From Marisimplicoccus framensis_A (lineage in GTDB: Bacteria; Bacteroidota; Bacteroidia; Flavobacteriales; Flavobacteriaceae): DNA of 64,000 nt. The notes beneath the pieces were generated by a model. It was not told the origin of the DNA. It did not search any database and worked only from the letters and a program-made list of their open reading frames with translations. The translations under genes were made by a program, and so were the position numbers. Positions within the stretch are counted from its first letter, which is position 1; the number at the start of each line of letters is the position of its first letter. Positions 1 to 9,925 of this stretch are shown here, piece by piece. Location of the stretch: contig JBELLF010000001.1 in the NCBI GenBank assembly GCA_042088875.1, positions 1 to 64,000 of the forward strand, given 5' to 3'.

Positions 1-49
1 CACGTTGACAGATTAGCAATCTGCTCCATTACCACTCTGGCACCTCTCC
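1..49 (-). tRNA. tRNA-Ser (anticodon GCU), 3' part cut by the window edge
   Basis: Read on the minus strand from base 49, the sequence begins GGAGAGG, the 5' acceptor strand of a serine tRNA, followed by a D-arm with the GTGGTAATGG type loop. The anticodon arm is next: stem GCAGA/TCTGT around the loop TTGCTAA, which gives anticodon GCU, decoding AGC and AGU. The sequence then enters the long variable arm expected of a class II serine tRNA, and the T-arm and 3' acceptor strand lie outside the window. The TPR protein gene downstream on the plus-strand map begins about 50 bases away. Confidence 0.88.
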
Positions 50-97
50 AAAAAGATTTACAAATTTAGCTAAAAAATTGACCTAAGAAAGAATAAT

Positions 98-1330
98 TTA
101 TTCTTGTTGATCTAATAAATTTTTCATTTCTACATATCCGGGATTATCACCTAAGGTTCCATATATGTTCATTAAAGTTCTTATAGCTTCAATATTATTG
201 TTAATAGCAATTAAATCCTTTAAAATAGGTACACATTGTTTATATAAGTCCTCTCTTAGGTTTTTAAGTTCATCATATCTTAGGTTGTCAGCTCTTGATG
301 TTCCTAAGTTATTCATCTCATTTACAATATTTTGTTCGCCATCCAAGATAAGAGCTACAAGATTGAGATAACTATTCTCGTTACTAGGATCTAATTCAAT
401 TGATTTTTCATAATAAGAAACTGCAGCTTCCTTTTCACCTAATTCAACACTTACTACACCTAAATTATAATATAGAACTGCGTTATTAGGTTCCTTTTCA
501 ATTGCTTCTGCCATAGCTAATTTAAAAGCCTCTTTATTGTCTAATTCAAAATATATATTTGCAGCAGTAATTATAAGTCCTACATCATCGGGATTTGATG
601 CTCTAGCAGCTTCTATAGCAGCAAGAGCTTTATCATTTTGCTCTAACTCTTTATAAATTAATGCAATATTTTTAACAATTTCTGGAAATTTAGATTCAGT
701 TTCTTCTTCTCTTGGATCAGAATAATCTTTAGATTTTTGTAATAAATTAAATTCAGTTTCAGAATTTATTTCAATTTCATTTCCTGATGCTACTTCAGTA
801 ATATAAAATTTGGTTTCAATTCCTTCATATTTGATATCCTGTAACATCAAATAATATTCAAGGGCAAGATTATAATCCATAGAGTTAACTGCAGATGAAG
901 CAGCATAATAGAGATATTCCTGATTTACATCAGGATTTAAATCGTATACCATTTTAAGTTTTCTTGCAGCCTCTGAAAAGTTTTCAGTCTCATTGTCTCC
1001 AACAGCACTTGTAATAATAGCAGTTTCAAGTTTAGATAATTCTGGAGTTAGAATTTGGTCACTAGTTCCCAAATTTCTTGACATATCAAATGCTTTAATT
1101 GCTAAGTCAAAATCTTCCATGGAAGTATGAATTTTTCCATATAAAAACATAACCTGAGAATTAATTTTATCATCACTAGAATCGAATAGTCCTTTTGAAG
1201 AATCTAATAAGTCTATAGCTGATGAATATTCACCGGATTCATAAAATTTATTAGCATTCCTTAATTCCTTTTTTTGACCATATGAAGATGATACAAAAAG
1301 GAGTAACGTATATAAAATTAGTTTTTTCAT
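98..1330 (-). CDS. Exported tetratricopeptide-repeat protein
   Basis: A 410-residue protein with a signal peptide (MKKLILYTLLLFVSSSYGQ) and repeated TPR-like helices. The clearest are around residues 220-330, including a canonical repeat (AVLYYNLGVVSVELGEKEAAVSYYEKSIELDP). TPR domains bind peptides or other proteins; in this position and phylum it is likely a periplasmic scaffold, but no catalytic residues are visible and the partner is unknown. It lies 10 bases downstream of gyrA on the same strand and is probably co-transcribed with it. The start is the first ATG and gives a clean signal peptide. Confidence 0.85.
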   Translation of the reverse strand: MKKLILYTLLLFVSSSYGQKKELRNANKFYESGEYSSAIDLLDSSKGLFDSSDDKINSQVMFLYGKIHTSMEDFDLAIKAFDMSRNLGTSDQILTPELSKLETAIITSAVGDNETENFSEAARKLKMVYDLNPDVNQEYLYYAASSAVNSMDYNLALEYYLMLQDIKYEGIETKFYITEVASGNEIEINSETEFNLLQKSKDYSDPREEETESKFPEIVKNIALIYKELEQNDKALAAIEAARASNPDDVGLIITAANIYFELDNKEAFKLAMAEAIEKEPNNAVLYYNLGVVSVELGEKEAAVSYYEKSIELDPSNENSYLNLVALILDGEQNIVNEMNNLGTSRADNLRYDELKNLREDLYKQCVPILKDLIAINNNIEAIRTLMNIYGTLGDNPGYVEMKNLLDQQE

Positions 1331-1340
1331 TATTTATTAT

Positions 1341-3830
1341 TTAATCAATTGTGTCACCTGTAAATTCAATATCCTCTAAATCTTCGATTTCGTCCTCGTC
1401 TTTCATTACCTTGGCTACTGCTGCAATACTATCACCTTCTTTAATACTTATCACTTTTACACCTTGGGTGGCTCTACCCATTACTCTTAAGTCTTCTACC
1501 TCCATTCTTATAGCAATACCTGACTTATTTATAATCATTAGATCATCATTATCAGAAACACTTTTTAAAGTTACTAATTTACCAGTTTTTTCAGTTATAG
1601 ATATTGTTTTTACACCTTTACCACCTCTATTAGTTAGTCTATAATCCTCAAGGGAGGATCTTTTACCATATCCATTCTCAGAAACAACAAGAATATTAGC
1701 ATCCATGTCATTAACTGATACCATACCAACAACTTCATCTTTTTTATCTTTCAATCTAATACCTCTAACACCTGACGCATTCCTTCCCATTGGCCTTGTT
1801 TTATTTTCTTCAAACCTAATTGCCTTTCCAGATTTCACTGCTAACATTATCTGGCTATTGCCATTTGTTAGCTTTGCTTCTAATAATTCATCTTCATCTT
1901 TGATTGTAATTGCATTAATACCATTTGATCTAGGCCTAGAATATTGTTCTAGAGACGTCTTTTTTACCTGTCCCATTTTTGTAGCCATAATTACATAGTG
2001 ACTATTTACATAATCCTCGTCTTTTAAATCTTGAGTACATATAAAGGCTTTAACCTTGTCATCTTGCTCAATATTTATTAAGTTTTGGATTGCTCTACCT
2101 TTAGAATTTTTTGAACCCTCAGGGATTTCATAAACTCTCATCCAAAAACACTTTCCCTTCTGAGTAAAAAATAACATATATTGGTGATTTGTACCAACGA
2201 ATAGATCCTCAAGGAAGTCCTCATCTCGAGTCTTAGTGGCCTTTTGACCAACACCACCTCTGTTTTGCGTTTTGTACTCAGTTAATGGTGTTCTTTTAAT
2301 GTAACCAGCATGCGAAATGGTAATAACAACCTTTTCATTTGGAATAATATCCTCGACTCTAAAATCTCCTCCAGCATACTCAATTATAGATCTTCTTTCA
2401 TCGCCATACTTTTCTTTAATTTCGTGTAATTCTTCCTTAATTAAACTCATTCTCAAAGGCTTACTATCGAGTAATTCTTTATAGTCTTTAATAGTTTTCT
2501 GAAGATCATCATACTCCTCTCTCAATTTACTTTGCTCAAGACCGGTTAGTTGACGTAATCTCATTTCAATAATTGCTTTTGCTTGAGTTTCAGAAAGGTT
2601 ATATTTTTTTTCTAATTTAAGTCTTGCTTCTTCAGCATTTGATGATTTTTTAATTAAACTTATTACATCATCAATATTATCACTAGCAACTATAAGACCT
2701 TCTAATATATGAGCTCTCTGTTCAGCTTTTTTAAGTTCAAAAGTTGTCCTTTTAACAACGACATCATGTCTGTGATCTACAAAATGATGGATCAAATCCT
2801 TAAGATTCAAAAGCTGAGGTCTTCCATTAACTAATGCAACATTGTTAACACTAAAAGATGATTGCAGTGGAGTGAATTTATATAGTTTATTAAGGACTAT
2901 GTTAGGAATAGAGTCCCTCTTTAAAACATATACTATTCGCATTCCTTTTCTGTCTGATTCATCTCTTATAGTTGAAATACCTTCAATTTTTCCATCATTA
3001 ATTAATTCAGCTGTTTTTCTTATCATTTCAGCTTTATTAACTAAATAAGGAATTTCTGATACAATTATACACTCTCTATCATTTACATTCTCAATAACAG
3101 CTTTACCTCTCATGACTACTCTACCTTTTCCAGTGTGAAAAGCTTCTTTTACTCCATCATAGCCATAAATAGTTCCACCAGTAGGAAAATCTGGCGCCTT
3201 TATATACTGAATTAATTCATCAATCGTTATATCATTATTTTCTATAAACTTTATAATACCATCAATAACCTCAGATAGATTATGAGGAGGCATATTTGTA
3301 GCCATTCCAACGGCTATACCCGAAGCACCATTTATTAACAATGCTGGAACTCTAGTTGGAAGAACTGTAGGCTCCATGATTGTATCATCGAAGTTTAATT
3401 GAAAGTCAACTGTTTCTTTATCAATATCAGAGAGAAGATCTTCTGAAATTTTTTTCATTCTAGCTTCAGTATATCTCATTGCTGCAGGACTATCGCCATC
3501 AACAGAACCAAAATTACCTTGACCATCAACTAAAATATATCTAAGACTCCATTCTTGAGCCATTCTAACCATGGTGTCATAAACTGAACTATCCCCATGA
3601 GGATGATATTTACCCATAACATCTCCAACTATTCTTGCAGATTTTTTATATGATGATGAAGATCTTACACCCATTTCATTCATTCCAAAAAGAACTCTTC
3701 TATGAACTGGTTTTAAACCGTCTCTTACATCAGGTAAAGCCCTAGAAACAATAACCGACATCGAGTAATCGATGTAGGCTGACTTCATTTCATCTTCGAT
3801 TTTTATAGGGATAAGCTTTTCTTTTTCCAT
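1341..3830 (-). CDS. gyrA: DNA gyrase subunit A
   Basis: 829 residues, normal length for GyrA, the DNA-breaking subunit of the type IIA topoisomerase that introduces negative supercoils. The N-terminus carries the conserved DYSMSVIVSRALPDVRDGLKPV stretch. The catalytic tyrosine is Tyr120 in AAMRYTEAR. The quinolone-determining region (HPHGDSSVYD, residues 76-85) keeps the serine and aspartate of sensitive enzymes. A GyrA box (QNRGGVG, residues 521-527) and the following C-terminal beta-pinwheel repeats separate it from ParC. It is divergent from clpC across a 185-base gap that probably holds both promoters; the minus-strand promoter could not be assigned. Confidence 0.98.
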   Translation of the reverse strand: MEKEKLIPIKIEDEMKSAYIDYSMSVIVSRALPDVRDGLKPVHRRVLFGMNEMGVRSSSSYKKSARIVGDVMGKYHPHGDSSVYDTMVRMAQEWSLRYILVDGQGNFGSVDGDSPAAMRYTEARMKKISEDLLSDIDKETVDFQLNFDDTIMEPTVLPTRVPALLINGASGIAVGMATNMPPHNLSEVIDGIIKFIENNDITIDELIQYIKAPDFPTGGTIYGYDGVKEAFHTGKGRVVMRGKAVIENVNDRECIIVSEIPYLVNKAEMIRKTAELINDGKIEGISTIRDESDRKGMRIVYVLKRDSIPNIVLNKLYKFTPLQSSFSVNNVALVNGRPQLLNLKDLIHHFVDHRHDVVVKRTTFELKKAEQRAHILEGLIVASDNIDDVISLIKKSSNAEEARLKLEKKYNLSETQAKAIIEMRLRQLTGLEQSKLREEYDDLQKTIKDYKELLDSKPLRMSLIKEELHEIKEKYGDERRSIIEYAGGDFRVEDIIPNEKVVITISHAGYIKRTPLTEYKTQNRGGVGQKATKTRDEDFLEDLFVGTNHQYMLFFTQKGKCFWMRVYEIPEGSKNSKGRAIQNLINIEQDDKVKAFICTQDLKDEDYVNSHYVIMATKMGQVKKTSLEQYSRPRSNGINAITIKDEDELLEAKLTNGNSQIMLAVKSGKAIRFEENKTRPMGRNASGVRGIRLKDKKDEVVGMVSVNDMDANILVVSENGYGKRSSLEDYRLTNRGGKGVKTISITEKTGKLVTLKSVSDNDDLMIINKSGIAIRMEVEDLRVMGRATQGVKVISIKEGDSIAAVAKVMKDEDEIEDLEDIEFTGDTID

Positions 3831-3967
3831 AGGCTAGAATATAATTGCTAAAATAAATAAATGCCCAGTATTTTGGCTAAATTTTTAAATATAAAAAAGC
3901 ATTATTTATTAACATTATCGATTGAAAAGTTTTATGATTAAATAAACAATTAGTATAAGCAATTTCT

Positions 3968-3997
3968 TTGTTAATTTATATTAATGGCATATTTTAG
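3968..3997 (+). promoter_or_regulatory. Probable promoter of the clpC-thrABC operon
   Basis: TTG at 3968-3970 is followed after exactly 19 bases by TATTTTAG (3990-3997), one mismatch from the Bacteroidota -7 consensus TAnnTTTG. The start of transcription would fall near 4003, leaving a leader of only about a dozen bases before the clpC ATG. The rest of 3831-3967 is very AT-rich and shows nothing else I can name. Confidence 0.4.
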
Positions 3998-4015
3998 TAT
4001 TAAAATATTAGTTAA

Positions 4016-6568
4016 ATGGATGATAATTTTTCTTCAAGAGTTAAAGATGTTATTTCTTACAGTAAAGAAGAGGCTCTTAGATTAGGCCATAAACAGATTG
4101 GCACTGAGCACCTATTGCTTGGAATTTTAAGAGATGGTGGAGGTAAGGCTATCTCAATCTTAAACTCAATTGATATAAATCTTGATGAATTAAGAAAAAA
4201 AATTGAAATTTTAAATCCTGCAATTATTGATAGTTCATCTTTAAAACTAAATGAAAAGAAAAATCTTCATTTAACTAGGCAAGCTGAGAGAGCTTTAAAA
4301 ACTACTTTTCTAGAAGCTAAATTATTTCAAAGTACAAATATTAATACTGCCCACTTACTTTTGTGTATTCTAAGAAATGACAATGATCCATTAACTAAAA
4401 TTTTAAGTAAAATGGACATAAGTTATGATAATGTAAAAGAGAAGTTTAAGGCTATGATCAATGAATCAGGCTCAGATGAAATAGTTGATTATTCCTCTTC
4501 TTCCTCATTCCCAGATGAAAAAGACGATTCTGACGAAGCTTCTAATAATCCATTTTCATCAACTCAAAAAACTAAGTCATCATCAAATACAAAAACTCCA
4601 GTTCTTGATAATTTTGGTAGAGATATTACAGCTCTAGCAGAAAAGAATCAATTAGATCCAGTAATAGGAAGAGATAAAGAAATTCAAAGAGTATCTCAAA
4701 TTTTAAGTAGAAGAAAAAAAAACAACCCTCTACTAATTGGTGAGCCTGGAGTTGGTAAATCTGCTATTGCAGAAGGACTTGCATTGAGAATTATAGAAAA
4801 GAAAGTCTCCAGAGTTTTATACGGAAAAAGAGTTATCACTCTTGATCTTGCTAGCCTAGTTGCTGGCACAAAATATAGAGGTCAATTTGAAGAAAGAATG
4901 AAAGCTGTCATGAATGAGCTTGAAAAAAACAGAAATATAGTTTTATTTATTGATGAGATTCACACTATTGTTGGTGCAGGCGGAGCCACTGGTAGCCTTG
5001 ATGCATCAAACATGTTTAAACCTGCTCTTGCAAGAGGTGAAATTCAATGTATTGGAGCAACAACATTGAATGAATACAGTCAACACATCGAAAAAGATGG
5101 TGCTCTAGAAAGAAGATTTCAGAAAATTCTTGTCGAAGAAACAAGTAAAGATGAAACTGTTGAAATATTAAGAAATATTAAAGATAAATATGAGTCTCAC
5201 CATAACGTTAATTATACTGATGAAGCTCTTATTGCTTGTGTCGAGTTATCTCAAAGATACATAACTGACAGATTCCTTCCTGATAAGGCTATTGATGCGT
5301 TAGATGAAGCTGGCTCAAGAGCTCATATTAATAATATGGAAGTTCCAGAAGAAGTTGTATTAATGGAAAAACAACTTGAGGATGTAAGAGAACTAAAAAA
5401 TTCAGTTGTCAAAAAACAGAAATACGAAGAAGCTGCTAAATTAAGAGATGATGAAAAAAGAGTTGAAAAAAAGTTGGTCGAAGCACAGAATAGATGGCAT
5501 GAGGACTCAAAATTAAACAGAATAAAAGTTGATGAAGATCAAATTGCTGATGTAGTATCAATGATGACTAATATTCCCGTAAATAAAATCTTATCTACTG
5601 AAAGAAATAAGCTATCAAAACTTGAAAAAATTATAAAGGATAAAATTATAGGACAAGATGAAGCTGTTTCTAAAGTTGTTAAATCAATCCAAAGAAATAG
5701 AGCTGGATTAAACTCTCCTAATAGACCGATTGGTTCATTTATTTTTCTTGGTCAAACTGGAGTTGGAAAGACTCAACTTGCAAAAGTATTAGCATCAGAG
5801 ATCTTTGAATCTGAAGAAAACCTCATAAGAATCGATATGAGTGAGTACATGGAGAAATTTTCTGTTTCAAGACTTATTGGTGCACCCCCAGGTTATGTTG
5901 GATACGAAGAAGGTGGTCAGCTAACTGAAAAAGTCAAGAGAAGACCGTACTCTGTTGTTCTATTTGATGAAATTGAAAAAGGACATCCTGACATTTATAG
6001 TATGTTACTTCAAATTCTTGATGATGGATTTTTAACTGACAGTGTTGGAAAAAAAATTAATTTTCAAAATACCATTATTATCATGACTTCAAACATTGGA
6101 GTCAAACAAATAAATGATTTTGGGGTTGGGGTTGGATTTGAGACTAAATCATCATTGGATCAAACCTCTAATGTTGAACAAAAAGTTATTCAAAGAGCAC
6201 TTAAAAATACATTTGCTCCAGAATTTCTAAACAGAATTGATGACTTTATTATATTTAATTCTTTATCTATCAAAGAAATTAATAAAATTGTTGCAATCGA
6301 GTTAGGTAAATTAAAAGAAAGAGTTTATGGTATAGGTTATGATTTGTCAATATCTCAAAAAGCTAAGTCTTTTATATGTGAAAAGGGATTTGATCAAAAA
6401 AACGGTGCTAGACCATTAAACAGAATGATTCAAAAATACATTGAAGATCTTATTGCTGAGAATTTAGTTTCTAATAAAATTAAACAGGGTGATAAATTAC
6501 TTATAGACCATAAACCTGAAGATGACCATTTAACTTTATTAATAAACAAAAAAGAGACGGCCTCTTGA
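4016..6568 (+). CDS. clpC: ATP-dependent Clp protease ATP-binding subunit ClpC
   Basis: 850 residues, a two-ring AAA+ unfoldase that feeds substrates to ClpP. Visible parts: duplicated Clp N-domain (residues 1-150), a serine-rich linker (about 159-193), first ATPase with Walker A GEPGVGKS (242-249), a UVR-type middle segment near residue 470 (KYEEAAKLRDDE), and second ATPase with Walker A GQTGVGKT near residue 580. The UVR motif and short middle domain indicate ClpC rather than ClpB. The final codon and stop (TTGA) overlap the TTG start of thrA, so ClpC and threonine synthesis are translationally linked here. Confidence 0.96.
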   Translation: MDDNFSSRVKDVISYSKEEALRLGHKQIGTEHLLLGILRDGGGKAISILNSIDINLDELRKKIEILNPAIIDSSSLKLNEKKNLHLTRQAERALKTTFLEAKLFQSTNINTAHLLLCILRNDNDPLTKILSKMDISYDNVKEKFKAMINESGSDEIVDYSSSSSFPDEKDDSDEASNNPFSSTQKTKSSSNTKTPVLDNFGRDITALAEKNQLDPVIGRDKEIQRVSQILSRRKKNNPLLIGEPGVGKSAIAEGLALRIIEKKVSRVLYGKRVITLDLASLVAGTKYRGQFEERMKAVMNELEKNRNIVLFIDEIHTIVGAGGATGSLDASNMFKPALARGEIQCIGATTLNEYSQHIEKDGALERRFQKILVEETSKDETVEILRNIKDKYESHHNVNYTDEALIACVELSQRYITDRFLPDKAIDALDEAGSRAHINNMEVPEEVVLMEKQLEDVRELKNSVVKKQKYEEAAKLRDDEKRVEKKLVEAQNRWHEDSKLNRIKVDEDQIADVVSMMTNIPVNKILSTERNKLSKLEKIIKDKIIGQDEAVSKVVKSIQRNRAGLNSPNRPIGSFIFLGQTGVGKTQLAKVLASEIFESEENLIRIDMSEYMEKFSVSRLIGAPPGYVGYEEGGQLTEKVKRRPYSVVLFDEIEKGHPDIYSMLLQILDDGFLTDSVGKKINFQNTIIIMTSNIGVKQINDFGVGVGFETKSSLDQTSNVEQKVIQRALKNTFAPEFLNRIDDFIIFNSLSIKEINKIVAIELGKLKERVYGIGYDLSISQKAKSFICEKGFDQKNGARPLNRMIQKYIEDLIAENLVSNKIKQGDKLLIDHKPEDDHLTLLINKKETAS

Positions 6569-9009
6569 AAGTTCTAAAATTTGGCGGCACATCAGTCGCT
6601 GATTCAAAATCCATAAATAATGTAATCTCAATTCTTAAGAATAATGATGAAGCATTATTTATAATTGTTTCTGCATTAGGAGGTATAACAAACCTTCTTC
6701 AAAAATGTATTGTTTCAAAAGGTAAATCAGTTGATGGAATAATTAATGAAATTGAAAAAAGACATCTTGAGGTAATAGATAATCTTTCTAGTTTAGATAA
6801 ACAAAGCTCGCTTAAAAGCTTCCTAAAACAGAATTTAAATGAGCTTGAAGATATTCTTGATGCCATCTCAACTATTGATGAAGTAACCAACAAAATAATT
6901 TCAAAAGTTTTAACACTTGGTGAAATTTTATCTAGTAGTATTATTTATGAAATCCTCAAACAGAAAGGATTTAACATATCATATATTGATTCTAGGGACT
7001 TAATTTTTACTAAAAATTTTAATAATAATCAAGTTTTAGATTCAAATAAAACTTCAATTTCAATTAAAAATAAAATCAGTCTAATCAAATCTAAATTGGT
7101 TATCGCACCTGGATATATTTGCTCCAATGAAATGGGTGAAACCTCAAATCTAGGAAGAGGTGGTTCAGACTATAGTGCAGCAATCTATGCTAAATATCTT
7201 AATGCAAAAGTATTAGAAATTTGGACTGATGTCAGTGGTGTATTTAGTGCAAATCCAAAAATTGTAAAAAAAGCGTTTCCAATAGAATTTCTATCTTACA
7301 AAGAAGCAATGGAACTTTCATTCTTTGGGGCTAAAGTTATCTACTTCCCTACTTTGCAATCCTTAATCGAAGATAATATTCCAGTTTTTATAAAAAATAC
7401 ATTTGATCCAACTGCAGACGGTACATGTATTTCAAATTCTACAAAACTTCATAATGATGAAATTGTTAAAGGAATAAGTCATATTGAAAATATTTCTATT
7501 TTAAATTTTGAAGGTTCTGGTATGGTAGGAGTTCCTGGCTTTTCAAAAAGATTTTTTGAATCATTATCATCTAATCAAATAAATGTTGTAATGATTACTC
7601 AAGCCTCATCTGAGTTTTCAATTTGTATTGCAATAAATTCAAATGATGCACAACTTGCCAAACAAGTAATTGATAAAGAATTTGAATTTGAAATATCTCA
7701 AAAAAGAATTAATGAATCTCAGATTGAGTCAAATCTTGCTAATATAGCTATAGTTGGAGATAAAATGAAAAGTGAAAAAGGAATCAGCGGAAAGTTATTT
7801 AGCTCACTTGGTAATAATAACATTAATGTAAGAGCAATTGCTCAAGGTGCTTCAGAAAGAAACATATCTATAATTATTGATGAAACTAATGCAAAAAAAG
7901 CTTTAAATGCATTACATGAAAGCTTCTTTGAGAAAGATTTAAGAGAGATACATATTTTTATAACTGGTGTTGGTAATGTTGGGGGTTATTTAATTCAGCA
8001 AATTAAAAATCAAAAAGATTTTATTTCAAAAAATCTAGGATTAAATCTTAAAGTTTTAGGTATATCTAATTCAAAAAAAATGTTGATATCTAAGGAGGAG
8101 ATAGATCTTAAAAATTGGTCCGAATTTTTAGATAATTCTAACACCAAAGCTGATAAGGATTTATTTCAAAAAACTATTATTGAATTAAATAGAAGAAATA
8201 GCTTGTTTGTTGATAATACAGCTAGCGAAATAATACCATTAACCTATAACGATTATTTAAAAAATGGGGTTGGAATAATCACTTGTAATAAAATATCAAA
8301 CTCTGGCACACTAAATGTATATAAAGAATTAAGAGAATTATCAAGGAGACATAATTCACCTTTCTTTTATGAAACAAATGTTGGAGCTGCACTACCAGTT
8401 ATTAGTACTCTGAAAAACTTAATTAATTCTGGAGATAAGGTATTAAAGATTGAAGCAGTTTTATCTGGCACACTAAATTATATTTTTAATAATTTCCAAG
8501 AAGAAAACACTTTCCATGATATTGTTTCTAAAGCAGTTGATCTTGGATACACTGAACCTGACCCAAAAATTGATTTGTGTGGTATTGATGTATGCAGAAA
8601 AATATTAATTCTTGCTAGAGAAAGTGGATTTAACCTTGAATATGAAGATGTTAAAAAGAATCATTTCTTACCAGATGAATCAATAAACACATCCTCTAAT
8701 GATGAATTTATTTTATCTCTAAAAAGCAACAAAGCCCATTTTAATAAAATCTTAAATGAAGCTAAAGAAAAAAACTGTAGATTAAAGTTTGTTGCAAAAC
8801 TAGATAATGGTAATGCTAGTGTTGGATTAGAAGCTGTTTCAGTTGATCACCCATTTTATAATCTCGTTGGTAGTGATAATATAACAGTTTTTTACACAGA
8901 AAGATATAAAGACTCACCCTTAGTTGTTAAAGGGGCAGGTGCTGGTGGAGAGTTTACTGCATCTGGAGTTTTTGCTGATATTATCAAAGCAAGTCAAGAA
9001 AATGGATAG
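6565..9009 (+). CDS. thrA: Bifunctional aspartate kinase / homoserine dehydrogenase I
   Basis: 814 residues, the usual length of ThrA. It performs the first step (aspartate to aspartyl phosphate) and third step (semialdehyde to homoserine) of threonine synthesis. The N-terminus has the kinase signature KFGGTSVAD, followed by two ACT regulatory domains around residues 310-460 that in relatives bind threonine. From about residue 467 (ITGVGNVGG) the NAD(P)-binding homoserine dehydrogenase begins. The only start that keeps the KVLKFGGTS N-terminus is TTG at 6565, overlapping the clpC stop by four bases. It is followed with overlap by thrB. Confidence 0.97.
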   Translation: MKVLKFGGTSVADSKSINNVISILKNNDEALFIIVSALGGITNLLQKCIVSKGKSVDGIINEIEKRHLEVIDNLSSLDKQSSLKSFLKQNLNELEDILDAISTIDEVTNKIISKVLTLGEILSSSIIYEILKQKGFNISYIDSRDLIFTKNFNNNQVLDSNKTSISIKNKISLIKSKLVIAPGYICSNEMGETSNLGRGGSDYSAAIYAKYLNAKVLEIWTDVSGVFSANPKIVKKAFPIEFLSYKEAMELSFFGAKVIYFPTLQSLIEDNIPVFIKNTFDPTADGTCISNSTKLHNDEIVKGISHIENISILNFEGSGMVGVPGFSKRFFESLSSNQINVVMITQASSEFSICIAINSNDAQLAKQVIDKEFEFEISQKRINESQIESNLANIAIVGDKMKSEKGISGKLFSSLGNNNINVRAIAQGASERNISIIIDETNAKKALNALHESFFEKDLREIHIFITGVGNVGGYLIQQIKNQKDFISKNLGLNLKVLGISNSKKMLISKEEIDLKNWSEFLDNSNTKADKDLFQKTIIELNRRNSLFVDNTASEIIPLTYNDYLKNGVGIITCNKISNSGTLNVYKELRELSRRHNSPFFYETNVGAALPVISTLKNLINSGDKVLKIEAVLSGTLNYIFNNFQEENTFHDIVSKAVDLGYTEPDPKIDLCGIDVCRKILILARESGFNLEYEDVKKNHFLPDESINTSSNDEFILSLKSNKAHFNKILNEAKEKNCRLKFVAKLDNGNASVGLEAVSVDHPFYNLVGSDNITVFYTERYKDSPLVVKGAGAGGEFTASGVFADIIKASQENG

Positions 9010-9925
9010 AATCAAAGTTTTTTCACCAGGTAGTATTACAAATTTATCATGTGGATATGATGTACTTGGAGTTTGTCTTGAAAATAGAGGTGATGAAATT
9101 GAAGTTTACAAAACTATGTCTAGGGGTATAGAAATAGAATCTATAGATAATTATAATATATCCAATAAAATTGATGAAAATGTTGCTGGAATTGCTGCTC
9201 AAGCTATGTTAAAAAATATTGACATAGACTTTGGTTTTAAAATAATCATAAACAAAGGGATTAAGCCTGGAAGTGGAATTGGAAGTTCTGCTGCAAGTTC
9301 TGCTGGTACAGTTTATGCTATTAATCAACTTCTAAATTCACATTTTGACAATTTAGATTTAGTTAGGTTCTCTATGGAAGGTGAAAATTTTGTTAGTGGA
9401 TCCTATCATGCAGACAATGTTGCACCCATTATTTTAGGTGGAATAACTTTAGTGAGATCTATTTCTGATCTAGATATTATTAAACTTCCTTCTCCCAAGT
9501 CTTTAGAATTAATAATTATCAGGCAAAATATTGAAATAAAGACTTCAGATTCTAGAAGAGTTGTTAAGAAAAAAGTAACAATTGAGAAGATGGTACAACA
9601 ATCTGCTAATTTAGGTGCTTTTATAAGTAGTTTATACTCAGAAGATTTTGACCTAATGTCAAGAAGTGTGGTAGATGAAATTGTAGAACCTGATAGATTT
9701 ATGTTAATCCCTGAATTTGAGTCAATAAAAAAAATTTCAACTGAATCTGGCGCTTTGTCTAGTGGTATTTCTGGTTCAGGCCCCTCCATATTTGCCTTAT
9801 CAAATAATAGTGAAACTTCCAAAATTATTCTTAATAACATATGCAGTCATTTAGATAAAGTAAAAATTGATTACGATAGCTTTATTTCTAAAGTAAATCC
9901 AAAAGGAATCAAAATATTAGATTAG
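9002..9925 (+). CDS. thrB: Homoserine kinase
   Basis: 307 residues from the ATG at 9002, which overlaps the end of thrA by eight bases. It phosphorylates homoserine for ThrC. This is a GHMP kinase: MDRIKVFSPGSITNLSCG matches the family N-terminus, and the phosphate-binding glycine/serine loop PGSGIGSSAASSAG lies near residues 88-102. The C-terminal GHMP motif (SSGISGSGPSIFAL) is also present. An in-frame start at 8924 would add 26 residues unlike any homoserine kinase and buried in thrA, so I did not use it. Confidence 0.96.
   Translation: MDRIKVFSPGSITNLSCGYDVLGVCLENRGDEIEVYKTMSRGIEIESIDNYNISNKIDENVAGIAAQAMLKNIDIDFGFKIIINKGIKPGSGIGSSAASSAGTVYAINQLLNSHFDNLDLVRFSMEGENFVSGSYHADNVAPIILGGITLVRSISDLDIIKLPSPKSLELIIIRQNIEIKTSDSRRVVKKKVTIEKMVQQSANLGAFISSLYSEDFDLMSRSVVDEIVEPDRFMLIPEFESIKKISTESGALSSGISGSGPSIFALSNNSETSKIILNNICSHLDKVKIDYDSFISKVNPKGIKILD

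Noticed and set aside
1341..3830. Quinolone-resistance change in GyrA
   Set aside because: The determining region keeps the serine and aspartate positions of sensitive enzymes (HPHGDSSVYD).
3861..3941. 26-codon plus-strand frame in the gyrA-clpC gap
   Set aside because: Short, no promoter with correct spacing, no recognisable topology, and equally long frames arise by chance. A 25-codon frame starting with ATG near 47655 was dropped for the same reason.
8924..9001. 26-codon N-terminal extension of thrB
   Set aside because: It lies within thrA in another frame and does not resemble any homoserine kinase N-terminus. The ATG at 9002 gives the exact family start.
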